Positions 1 through 7,373 of a stretch of 46,764 bases of DNA are shown here, one piece after another (within the stretch, counting starts at the first letter, position 1; the number at the start of each line of letters is the position of its first letter). Origin of the DNA: Verrucomicrobiota bacterium (lineage in GTDB: Bacteria; Verrucomicrobiota; Verrucomicrobiia; Limisphaerales; BJHT01); NCBI GenBank assembly GCA_014193395.1, contig BJHT01000019.1, positions 1-46,764 of the forward strand, given 5' to 3'. The notes under the pieces are model-generated. The model was not told the origin of the DNA. It was given only the letters and a program-made list of their open reading frames with translations, and did not search any database. The translations under genes and the position numbers were made by a program.

Positions 1-1139
1 CCGCTGGCGGAGATCAGCGGCTCTGCTTTGGGAACCGAGAACGTGACCTTCGGTGCCATCGCGCTAGAGTGGGCGTCGCGGAGGTGCCCGTAAACTTTCA
101 TCGCCAGAGCGCCGCCGTCCTTGTGTCCCAGCCAGCGGGAGACGGTGGGGATGTCCACGCCGCTCTCGATGCAGCGCGTGGCAAACAGGTGGCGGAGGTC
201 GTGGTGCGTGATGCGGGCCATGCCCACGACCTTGGCGGCACGGTCCATCGCCTTCTGGCATTCCCTGACCTTCATGACAGGGGCGTCCGTTGATTCGGAT
301 TCTCGATGCTCCTTCAGTTCGGTCAAAACAGCGACCATTTCGGGGATCATCGGAATCCGGCGGATGGGGCCAGATTTCGTCCCGTGATCGGGATCGCCAC
401 GGACGACGATTTCCTGTTTTGTGAAATCACAATCGCTCCACTTCACGTTGGCTGCCTCGTTCTTGCGAAAGCCGCCGAATGCCAGAAAGCGGATCAGAAT
501 CGCACAATCGCGGGATTGCCGCGCGCCGGCGCTCGCCACCGCTTCGATGAAGCGGACAAACTCGTCAGGTTCAGGCAGCGTCAAGTCTTTCGGACGAACG
601 CGAGCTTTGGGAATCGCCAGGGCCGGGTTCTGGTAGATGGCCCCGGCCTTGACGGCAACCGCGAGGACCGATCGGAGCGTGCCCACGGTGTTGTTGTAGA
701 GCGTGGCAGGGTACTCGCGCGTAAACTTGGTGGCCCACTCCTTGCACTCGGTCTCGGTGATTTTGCGAACGTCCTTTCCACGAACCTCAGCCCAGGTTCG
801 GAGCATCGCCTTCGCCGTTTCGACGCGGTAACGTATGGCATTCGGCTTCAGTCGCGGATTGGACCGCACCGAGTTCAAGTAAGTTTCGAGCGCGTCGCCG
901 AATGTGAGCGTGCCTTGTTCGACGGCGGTCTGGGTCGCAGAAAGACCCCGCTCGTGTTTTTCCAGGTCAGAAAGCCTTAGTTTTGCCACAGAGAGGGTGG
1001 CGGTCTTGAGGGACTGACGAATGAGCTTGCCATGCACCTTCAGGCGAGCAAAATACACGCCAGATGGTTCGTATCGGATTAGGTTTGCGAACGGCGTCTT
1101 TCTCCAGACGTTGGGCTGTTGTGCTGGCGTGTGTTTCAC
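1..1139 (-). CDS. Tyrosine recombinase/phage-type integrase (3' end beyond window)
   Basis: The minus-strand frame is open from a GTG at 1139 to the window edge, giving about 379 residues and no stop yet. An in-frame TGA lies upstream of the GTG with no ATG between them, so GTG is the best start. The N-terminal half looks like a SAM-like core-binding domain. The C-terminal half has the full catalytic set: Arg in GGFRKNEA, Lys in TKSGPIRR, the HDLRHLFATR box, His in WLGHKDGG and Tyr in VYGHL. Such enzymes cut and rejoin DNA through a 3'-phosphotyrosine and move islands or phages, or resolve dimers. The gene reads away from the tRNA-Lys 80 bp upstream. No excisionase or other element gene is visible, so the associated element, if any, lies to the left. 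A domestic XerC/D role is less likely given the long N-terminal domain. Confidence 0.9.
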   Translation of the reverse strand, partial: MKHTPAQQPNVWRKTPFANLIRYEPSGVYFARLKVHGKLIRQSLKTATLSVAKLRLSDLEKHERGLSATQTAVEQGTLTFGDALETYLNSVRSNPRLKPNAIRYRVETAKAMLRTWAEVRGKDVRKITETECKEWATKFTREYPATLYNNTVGTLRSVLAVAVKAGAIYQNPALAIPKARVRPKDLTLPEPDEFVRFIEAVASAGARQSRDCAILIRFLAFGGFRKNEAANVKWSDCDFTKQEIVVRGDPDHGTKSGPIRRIPMIPEMVAVLTELKEHRESESTDAPVMKVRECQKAMDRAAKVVGMARITHHDLRHLFATRCIESGVDIPTVSRWLGHKDGGALAMKVYGHLRDAHSSAMAPKVTFSVPKAEPLISAS

Positions 1140-1143
1140 CCGA

Positions 1144-1170
1144 GCAGTATCAGATCGCAGTATCAGATCG
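1144..1170. repeat. Two tandem 13-bp repeats upstream of the integrase start
   Basis: The 13-mer GCAGTATCAGATC occurs twice back to back (1144-1156 and 1157-1169), four bases upstream of the proposed integrase GTG. The position suits an operator or an integrase/excisionase arm-type site, but no function can be read from the sequence. Confidence 0.6.
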
Positions 1171-1220
1171 TCAATATGAACTCGTTGGCTGATTCATAAG
1201 TTGTTGGTAATCAGCAGTGT

Positions 1221-1295
<75 letters not shown>

Positions 1296-1483
1296 CTTCT
1301 AAAAAACACCAGTGAAACCAAGGGTTTGTTGCGTGTTTCAGCCTCAAAAATCCGGCCTTTTCAGCCGCCAAATCAGTTGCCGCAAACGATTGCCGTCCGG
1401 TCTGGCTTGAAGTGCTTGTTGTAGCGTCGGGGTGCCGCTAACGTTCGCCGCCTGTAAAACCCAGTTTCGCCGAACGAACGACT

Positions 1484-4204
1484 ATGTGCCGTCACCCGCT
1501 CTCCTTGCGCCTGCCCGCCGCGACCCTCGCTCTCACTTTGGGCTTCGCGCTCTCCGTCAGCTTCACCCGCGCTGCTGACAAGCCCGCGGCTCAAGCTGCG
1601 GCTTCGCCCCCGGCCAAGGCCCCCGCTGCCAAGCCCGCCACACCCGTCGCGGATGAATTCCCGCCGCAGCCGCCCATCCCCGCTCTGTCGCCGGCGGACG
1701 AACTCAAGACCATCGAACTACCCGCCGGCTACCGCCTCGAACTCGTCCTCAGCGAACCCGACATCAAGGAACCGTCCGCCATCGCCTTCGATGGCAACGG
1801 CCGCCTCTACGTCGTCGAGATGCGCACCTACATGCAGGACATCGACGGCACCGGTGAACACGCGCCGACCAGCCGCATCTCGCGCCACGAGTCCACGAAG
1901 CACGACGGCACGTTCGACCGCCACACCGTCTTCCTCGACAACCTCCTCCTCCCCCGCATGGTTCAGCCGCTCGACGACCGCGTGCTCGTGGGTCTCACCG
2001 ATTCCAACGACATCACCGTCCATCGCGACACGAATGGCGACGGCGTGGCCGATGAAAAGCAGCCGTTCTACGAAGGCGGCCCGCGCGGCGGCAACATGGA
2101 GCACCAGCCCAGCGGCCTTTTGTGGGCGATGGATAACTGGCTCTACACCACCTACAACGCCTATCGCCTCCGCTGGACCGGCACCAACGCGCTCAAGGAA
2201 CCCACGGCGGCCAACGGCGGCCAATGGGGCCTGACGCAGGACGATCACGGCAAGCCGTGGTGGTCCAACGGCGGCGGCGAGAAGGGCCTCTGGCATTTTC
2301 AAACGCACGTCCTCTACGGCGCGATCGACGTGCCCGAACAGCAGGCTGCTGATTTCCGCGTTGTCTATCCGCTCGTCGGTCTCGCCGATGTGCAGGGCGG
2401 AAAAAACCGCTTCCGTCCCGAGGACAAAACGCTCAATCACTTCACCGCCACCTGCGGTCAGGAAGTCTTCCGCGGCGACCGGCTTCCCGCCGACATGCGC
2501 GGCAATGCGTTCATCCCGGAGCCGGTCGGACGCCTCATCCGCCGCGCCAAGGTCGAGATCAAGGACGGCATCACCTGCATCTCCAATCCGTATCCCAATT
2601 CCGAATTCATCCGCTCGCGCGACGCCAACTTCCGCCCGGTGAACATGATGACCGGCCCCGACGGCTGCCTCTACATCGTGGACATGTACCGCGGCATCAT
2701 TCAGGAGGGCAACTGGACGCGCCCCGGCTCCTATCTGCGCAAGGCCATCCAGCAATACAGCCTCGACAAAAACGTCGGCCGCGGCCGCATCTGGCGGCTC
2801 GTGCATCAAGATTTTCAACCCGGTCCGCAACCGCGGATGCTCGACGAAACCCCGGCCCAGTGGGTCAAGCATCTCGAACATCCGAACGGCTGGTGGCGCG
2901 ACACCGCGCAAAAACTCCTCGTCGTCCGCGGCGACAAATCCGTCGTGCCCGCGCTCACCGCGCTCGTGCGAACGAGCCAAAACTATCTCGCGCGAATGCA
3001 CGCGCTCTGGGCGCTCGAGGGCCTCGGCGCCGTGGACGCCGCGCTGTTGCGCGAGAAGTTCGCCGACGCTCATCCGCGCGTGCGCGAGACCGCCATCCGC
3101 GTGAGCGAAAGCCTCTACAAGGCCGGCGACAAGTCGTTCACGCCCGACGTGTTCGCACTCGGCCAGGACCCCGACCCGAACGTCGTGCTCCAGGTCATCG
3201 GCACGGCGAAGGTGCTTAATTTCACCAACTGGCAACAGACCGCGCAGGTACTCGTGGCGAGCAGCAAATCGCGCGGCGTGCAGGAGATTGGCAAACAAAT
3301 GCTCACCGCGCAGCAATCCGTCGGCGGCTCGGAATTCACCAAGGACGAGGTCAAAATCCTCCAGCGCGGCGACGTGATTTTCAAAGAACTCTGCTTCTCG
3401 TGCCACGGCTTCGATGGCAAAGGGATGCCGCAGCAGGGCGCGGTCGCGGGCCTCACGATGGCTCCGCCGTTGTCCGGCTCGAAGACGATTACGGGCAGCA
3501 AGGACGGCATCATTCTCGTCCTGCTCCACGGCCTCACCGGCCCCATCAACGGCAAGACCTACGAGGCGCAGATGGTGCCGATGGCCAGCAACGACGACGA
3601 CTGGATCGCCGCGGTTGGCTCGTATGTGCGCAACAGTTTCGGCAATCGCGCCGGCATGATTACCAAGCAGGATGTCGCGCGTTTGCGCAAAGCCACCGCC
3701 ACGCGCACCGAGCCGTGGACCGTCGAGACCCTGCGCGCCGCCGCGCCGCAACCGCTCAAGATCACGCCGTCGTGGACCATCACCGCCAGCCACAACCCCG
3801 GCGCGGTGGGGGCAGCGGTGGATGGCAAAATCGACACGCGCTGGGACACCAAGGCGTCGCAGGCCAACGGCCAGTGGTTGCAGCTCGAACTCCCCGTCGA
3901 GATGAGCATCGCCGCCGTGCGCCTCGATGCGGGCAAATCCCGCAACGATTATCCGCGCGGCTACAAGGTCGAGGTCTCCGCCGACGGCAAGGCGTGGGGC
4001 AAGCCCGTCGCGGAAGGCCGCGGCGTCGGCGCGCTCACGCACATCGAGTTCCCGGCCACCAAGGCGAAGTTCATCCGCGTGACGCAGACCGGCAGCGTGG
4101 ATGGCAAGTTCTGGTCCGTCGCCGAACTCGAAGTTTTCCGCGCCGGCGAAATGCCAGTGATGAAAACCGGCGCGGCCACGCCGGCGAAGTCGCCGTTCGA
4201 GTAG
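1484..4204 (+). CDS. PVC-type haem-binding membrane-bound dehydrogenase with F5/8-type C-terminal domain
   Basis: This 906-residue protein has a signal peptide (about residues 1-31) and an Ala/Pro/Lys-rich linker. The beta-propeller domain then starts at PAGYRLELVLSEPDI, in the 'putative membrane-bound dehydrogenase' family related to sugar/sorbosone dehydrogenases. Residues 465-590 resemble HEAT-like helices. A single c-type haem site follows (CFSCH, Cys637/Cys640/His641), and residues 755-885 look like a discoidin (F5/8 type C) carbohydrate-binding domain. Proteins of this type are expanded in Planctomycetes and Verrucomicrobia and are thought to oxidise sugars outside the cytoplasm and pass electrons to a cytochrome chain; the substrate here is unknown. 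It stands alone after tRNA-Lys. The ATG at 1484 is chosen because a classical signal peptide follows directly. Confidence 0.85.
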   Translation: MCRHPLSLRLPAATLALTLGFALSVSFTRAADKPAAQAAASPPAKAPAAKPATPVADEFPPQPPIPALSPADELKTIELPAGYRLELVLSEPDIKEPSAIAFDGNGRLYVVEMRTYMQDIDGTGEHAPTSRISRHESTKHDGTFDRHTVFLDNLLLPRMVQPLDDRVLVGLTDSNDITVHRDTNGDGVADEKQPFYEGGPRGGNMEHQPSGLLWAMDNWLYTTYNAYRLRWTGTNALKEPTAANGGQWGLTQDDHGKPWWSNGGGEKGLWHFQTHVLYGAIDVPEQQAADFRVVYPLVGLADVQGGKNRFRPEDKTLNHFTATCGQEVFRGDRLPADMRGNAFIPEPVGRLIRRAKVEIKDGITCISNPYPNSEFIRSRDANFRPVNMMTGPDGCLYIVDMYRGIIQEGNWTRPGSYLRKAIQQYSLDKNVGRGRIWRLVHQDFQPGPQPRMLDETPAQWVKHLEHPNGWWRDTAQKLLVVRGDKSVVPALTALVRTSQNYLARMHALWALEGLGAVDAALLREKFADAHPRVRETAIRVSESLYKAGDKSFTPDVFALGQDPDPNVVLQVIGTAKVLNFTNWQQTAQVLVASSKSRGVQEIGKQMLTAQQSVGGSEFTKDEVKILQRGDVIFKELCFSCHGFDGKGMPQQGAVAGLTMAPPLSGSKTITGSKDGIILVLLHGLTGPINGKTYEAQMVPMASNDDDWIAAVGSYVRNSFGNRAGMITKQDVARLRKATATRTEPWTVETLRAAAPQPLKITPSWTITASHNPGAVGAAVDGKIDTRWDTKASQANGQWLQLELPVEMSIAAVRLDAGKSRNDYPRGYKVEVSADGKAWGKPVAEGRGVGALTHIEFPATKAKFIRVTQTGSVDGKFWSVAELEVFRAGEMPVMKTGAATPAKSPFE

Positions 4205-4229
4205 CCGCCGCGCGCAGCGCGCAAGCCTT

Positions 4230-4263
4230 GTAGGAGACGACGTAAGGAGACTCTAACCTCCTT
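4230..4263. repeat. Dispersed repeat GGAGACGACGT family, copy 1
   Basis: The 34-base stretch matches 33147-33180 at 31 positions by eye. It begins GTAGGAGACGACGTAAGGAG and continues to CTAACCTCCTT. It starts 26 bp after the stop of the preceding gene. Unlike copy 2, no clear full-length opposite arm is seen nearby. Confidence 0.65.
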
Positions 4264-4354
4264 CCGCGCGAGGCGCGTGACTGCGCAAGAGAAGGTCAGC
4301 GCCTGCCAACGTCACCCCTCATTTCCGTCTTCCGAGCGGAAATCCGAACTCACA

Positions 4355-4378
4355 AAAGCCCCGCCAACAGCGGGCTTT
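4355..4378. terminator. Possible stem-loop terminator
   Basis: AAAGCCC pairs with GGGCTTT around a 10-base loop that can extend the stem by two pairs across a bulged C. No clean T-tract follows, so intrinsic termination is only a possibility. It could serve the upstream dehydrogenase transcript. Confidence 0.35.
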
Positions 4379-4379
4379 G

Positions 4380-4411
4380 CAAAACTTTGTCGCATATACG
4401 ACAAAGTTTTG
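4380..4411. repeat. Perfect 13-bp hairpin
   Basis: CAAAACTTTGTCG (4380-4392) and CGACAAAGTTTTG (4399-4411) are perfect reverse complements around CATATA. The stem is AT-rich against a GC-rich background. It could be a transcript-end hairpin or the remnant of a mobile repeat. Confidence 0.75.
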
Positions 4412-4551
4412 TAGTGGCCGACGCGGCCTTTTCAACGCGGCTTTCGCCGACTCCCACTGCACTCGAGTTCGCCTCGTGTCGCCGGCTACCGCGGTCCGTC
4501 GAACCCGTCTCGGCCAACCTGAATCGGCACCCCACTTCCCGAAACGGATTG

Positions 4552-4626
4552 GGCAAAGGAATGGAGGCAAAGGAATGAAGATAAAAAAATTCTCCGTCCC
4601 CATTCCTTTGCCCCCATTCCTTTGCC
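4552..4626. repeat. GGCAAAGGAATG inverted repeat, copy 1
   Basis: The 26-base arms at 4552-4577 and 4601-4626 are reverse complements at 25 of 26 positions, with a 23-base AT-rich spacer. Each arm is itself nearly a double copy of GGCAAAGGAATGGA (14-bp period). Other copies are at 12839-12918 and 35992-36066. Confidence 0.85.
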
Positions 4627-4805
4627 AAATTCCCCCTGCCCCATTCCCGTGCGCCCGCTGCCACCGCGCCGTTTCGCATCTCGCATCTCGCCCGCTTCCA
4701 TGCCGCGCTGGCTGAAGCCGGAACTCCAAACCCACCGCAGCAATTTCTCGCGCGCCCGCTTGCTTTGCCCCCGTGCGCTGCCTAGCCTGCGCCACTCTCA
4801 ACACC

Positions 4806-5567
4806 ATGCAACTCACCGACCTCACCTCTCCGTTTGTCGCATCGCTCAACAAGGACACGCCCATCGTCTTCCCGGTGGCCGCGCTCGAACAACACGGCCA
4901 GCACATGCCGCTTTTCACCGACAGCCTCTTGATGGGCGAAGTCATCCGCCGCGTGGCCGACGAATACAAAAGCCGCGTCGTCTTCGCGCCGCTGCTGTGG
5001 CTGGGCAACTCCGATCATCACCTCGATTTTCCCGGTACGCTCTCCGCCCCGCCGCGCACGTATCTCGATACGTTGGCGGGGTTGTATGAAAATTTCATCA
5101 TGCACGGTTTCAAGCGGCTCGTGATTTTCAACGGTCACGGCGGCAACGACACGCCCGGCAAACAAACCGTCTTCGAGGTCCGCCAGCGCCACCGGCACCG
5201 CGACGATCTGCTGCTCCTCTTCGCCACCTACTGGAACCTCGGCGCGAAGCCGCACGAAAAGGACCGCACGCTCCACCAGGACCGCATGGGCCACGCCTGC
5301 GAATGGGAGACCTCGATGATGCTGCGCCTCGCGCCGCACCTCGTCGTGGGCGACGTGAAGGCGCTGAAGTCCGTGGACTTTGGCAACGCCTTCGAGCCGG
5401 CGCATCGCGGCTGGATCACGACGGACCGCACCGGGCCGGGGCACATCGGCGATCCTCAATTCGCCACGGCGGAAAAGGGCGAATCGCTCTTCCGAATTTT
5501 CTCGGACGACATCGCCGCGATGCTCGACCGCGTGCTGGCGTGGAATGGGAAGACTTGGAACGGATGA
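4806..5567 (+). CDS. Creatininase-family amidohydrolase
   Basis: This 253-residue cytoplasmic protein belongs to the creatininase/creatinine amidohydrolase family, metal enzymes that open cyclic amides (creatinine to creatine) or hydrolyse related formamides. The hallmarks are LEQHGQHMPLFTDS (Glu28, His30 and Asp39 as likely metal ligands), the glycine-rich NGHGGN loop, and a later Glu in HACEWETS. The ATG at 4806 (MQLTDLTSP) is preferred to a non-ATG codon 33 bases upstream because family members begin close to this motif. It has no operon partner: repeat-filled gaps flank it on both sides. The exact substrate cannot be predicted; many bacterial members act in cofactor or purine-like pathways rather than on creatinine. 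Confidence 0.85.
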   Translation: MQLTDLTSPFVASLNKDTPIVFPVAALEQHGQHMPLFTDSLLMGEVIRRVADEYKSRVVFAPLLWLGNSDHHLDFPGTLSAPPRTYLDTLAGLYENFIMHGFKRLVIFNGHGGNDTPGKQTVFEVRQRHRHRDDLLLLFATYWNLGAKPHEKDRTLHQDRMGHACEWETSMMLRLAPHLVVGDVKALKSVDFGNAFEPAHRGWITTDRTGPGHIGDPQFATAEKGESLFRIFSDDIAAMLDRVLAWNGKTWNG

Positions 5568-5658
5568 GCCGGAAGACGGACAGCGAAGCCCTTTTCTGAC
5601 CACGGATGAACACGGCAATAGCAAACACGGCAATCACCGCAGCCAACGGCGCGTTTCC

Positions 5659-5850
5659 TTTGGAGTGCGGTGACTTGTCACCGCTTTCCCGAGGCGACTT
5701 GTCGCCGTCGGACATAAAGGCGCGTGTGGAAGCGAGGGGGCGTTCACGGCTCGCGCCAGCGCCGGCCCGCTCGCCTGTCCGGACGTCCCTCGGAGTTCGA
5801 CGGCGACGAGTCGCCTGCGCAAAAGCGGTGACAAGTCACCGCACTCCAAA
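5659..5850. repeat. 192-bp palindromic mobile-like element, copy A
   Basis: It begins TTTGGAGTGCGGTGACTTGT and ends with the reverse complement of that sequence. Each terminal arm (about 52 bp) contains two smaller palindromes, GCGGTGACTTGTCACCGC and a GGCGAC/GTCGCC hairpin. Copy B (32279-32470) has the same length and terminal words, and its interior matches the reverse complement of this one, so the two copies are in opposite orientation. There is no coding capacity. It looks like a MITE or REP/BIME-type element. Confidence 0.85.
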
Positions 5851-6023
5851 ACTCGCCGCGTCCCGCAATTTGCATCGGCGGCATAACGATTTTCCGGAAG
5901 CGAACTACGGATGAAAATCAATTTCACCTGGTCAATCGGACCGCTGAATCACAGCCCGGCGCCATCCGCCTTTCCCTCCGCGCCCCTCCGTGTCCACCCG
6001 TCGTTAAACTCCGTCCCCTCCGC

Positions 6024-7301
6024 ATGAGCGCCGCCCCTCGCATACGCGGACGTTCGTGGACGTGGTGGGTCTGCGGCCTGCTCCTGCTGGCCACGACGAT
6101 CAACTACATGGACCGCCAGACGCTGGCCAACGCGTCGCGACGCATCACGCAGGAGTTTCATCTCAGCCAGGAGCAATACGGCAATATCGAGCTGGCCTTC
6201 GGCTGGGCATTCGCCCTCGGCTCGCTGCTCTTCGGATACGTCGCGGATCGCTTCAGCGTGCGGTGGCTTTATCCGACCGTGCTGCTGCTGTGGTCGGCGA
6301 TGGGCTTTCTCTCCGGCCTGGTGCAGAGCTACGAAAACCTGCTCGTGTGCCGCGCGTTGCTCGGCCTGTTCGAAGCGGGGCACTGGCCGTGCGCGATCAA
6401 GACCACCTACGCGCTGCTGCTGGCCAAGGACCGCACGATGGGCAACAGCGTGTTGCAAAGCGGCGCGTCCGTCGGTGCGATCATCACGCCGCTCATCATG
6501 CGCGCGCTGATGACCGATCAGCCGGGAAGCTGGCGGTTCGCGTTCCAAGCCATCGGCCTGGTGGGGCTTGTCTGGATCGTGCTCTGGTTCGCTACGATCC
6601 GCAGCGACGACTTGAAATCAAAACCGGAGGAACCGCTCGTCCCCGGCGCGGCGGCGGCGCCCGCGGAGGAGTCCTTCTGGCGCATCGTTTTCAGCCGACG
6701 CTGTCTCGCGCTCGCGATGGTGGTGTTTTGCATCCACACCTGCTGGCATCTGTTCCGCGTGTGGCTGCCAAAATTCATGCAGGAAGGGCGCGGCTACTCG
6801 GAGGTGGAGGCGCTGAATTTCAACGCGTTTTTCTACATCGCCACCGATCTCGGCTGCCTCGCGGCGGGCGCGGCGACCGTGTGGCTGAACCGCCGCTGGG
6901 GCTTCACGGCGCATCGCGCGCGGGTGTGGGTGTTCGCGGGTTGCTCAGTGCTGACCACCGCGAGCGTGCTGGTGTATTTCCTGCCGAAGGGGCCGGCGCT
7001 GCTCGGCGTGCTGCTGGTCGTCGCCGCCGGATCACTCGGATTATTTCCGTGCTACTACGCGTTCGTGCAGGAGCTGTCGGCGAAGCACGTCGGGAAATTC
7101 ATGGGCCTGCTCGGGACGTGGGTGTGGGCGAGCAGTTCGCCGGTTCACAAATATTTTGGGAAACTCATCGATCGCACCGGCTCGTTCGATCTCGGCATGG
7201 CGGCGGCGGGGCTGGCGCCGATGGTGGGGCTGTTGTGTTTGTGGGCGCTGTGGAGCCGGCATGAACTGGGGCGGGGGAAAGAGGTAATCAGTAATCAGTA
7301 A
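6024..7301 (+). CDS. MFS transporter, anion:cation symporter (hexuronate/ExuT-like) family
   Basis: This 425-residue protein has about 12 hydrophobic segments. The first helix ends in INYMDRQTLA, which is typical of the ACS family (hexuronate, galactonate and tartrate symporters). The loop GYVADRFSVRWLYP matches the MFS signature between helices 2 and 3. It probably imports an organic anion, perhaps a sugar acid, with protons across the inner membrane. A sugar-acid substrate would suit the secreted polysaccharide-active genes in the window, but this is inference. The last residues (VISNQ) and the TAA stop lie inside a 7-bp tandem repeat (7284-7311), so the original C-terminus may have been changed by repeat insertion. 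Confidence 0.85.
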   Translation: MSAAPRIRGRSWTWWVCGLLLLATTINYMDRQTLANASRRITQEFHLSQEQYGNIELAFGWAFALGSLLFGYVADRFSVRWLYPTVLLLWSAMGFLSGLVQSYENLLVCRALLGLFEAGHWPCAIKTTYALLLAKDRTMGNSVLQSGASVGAIITPLIMRALMTDQPGSWRFAFQAIGLVGLVWIVLWFATIRSDDLKSKPEEPLVPGAAAAPAEESFWRIVFSRRCLALAMVVFCIHTCWHLFRVWLPKFMQEGRGYSEVEALNFNAFFYIATDLGCLAAGAATVWLNRRWGFTAHRARVWVFAGCSVLTTASVLVYFLPKGPALLGVLLVVAAGSLGLFPCYYAFVQELSAKHVGKFMGLLGTWVWASSSPVHKYFGKLIDRTGSFDLGMAAAGLAPMVGLLCLWALWSRHELGRGKEVISNQ

Positions 7302-7311
7302 TCAGTAATCA
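7284..7311. repeat. 7-bp tandem repeat (GTAATCA x4)
   Basis: Four perfect tandem units overlap the 3' end of the MFS gene and contain its stop codon. A related 7-bp tandem (TAATCAC/TAATTAC) occurs at 12986-13016. Confidence 0.85.
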
Positions 7312-7373
7312 GTGGTCAGACATTGCGCGCTGGCCGGGTTGGGGGGCTGCAGCGGCGAGAGCATTTCCAGACG

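Noticed and set aside
1718..4042. 774-codon open frame on the minus strand
   Set aside because: Antisense to the haem dehydrogenase, whose domains and haem site are clear; low-complexity Ala/Val/Glu/Asp-rich translation typical of GC-rich shadow frames.
4319..5008. Small protein frames with recurring peptides inside the repeats (also near 5640, 10400, 12600, 32300)
   Set aside because: They are translations of dispersed inverted repeats, present on both strands, with no start or family signals.
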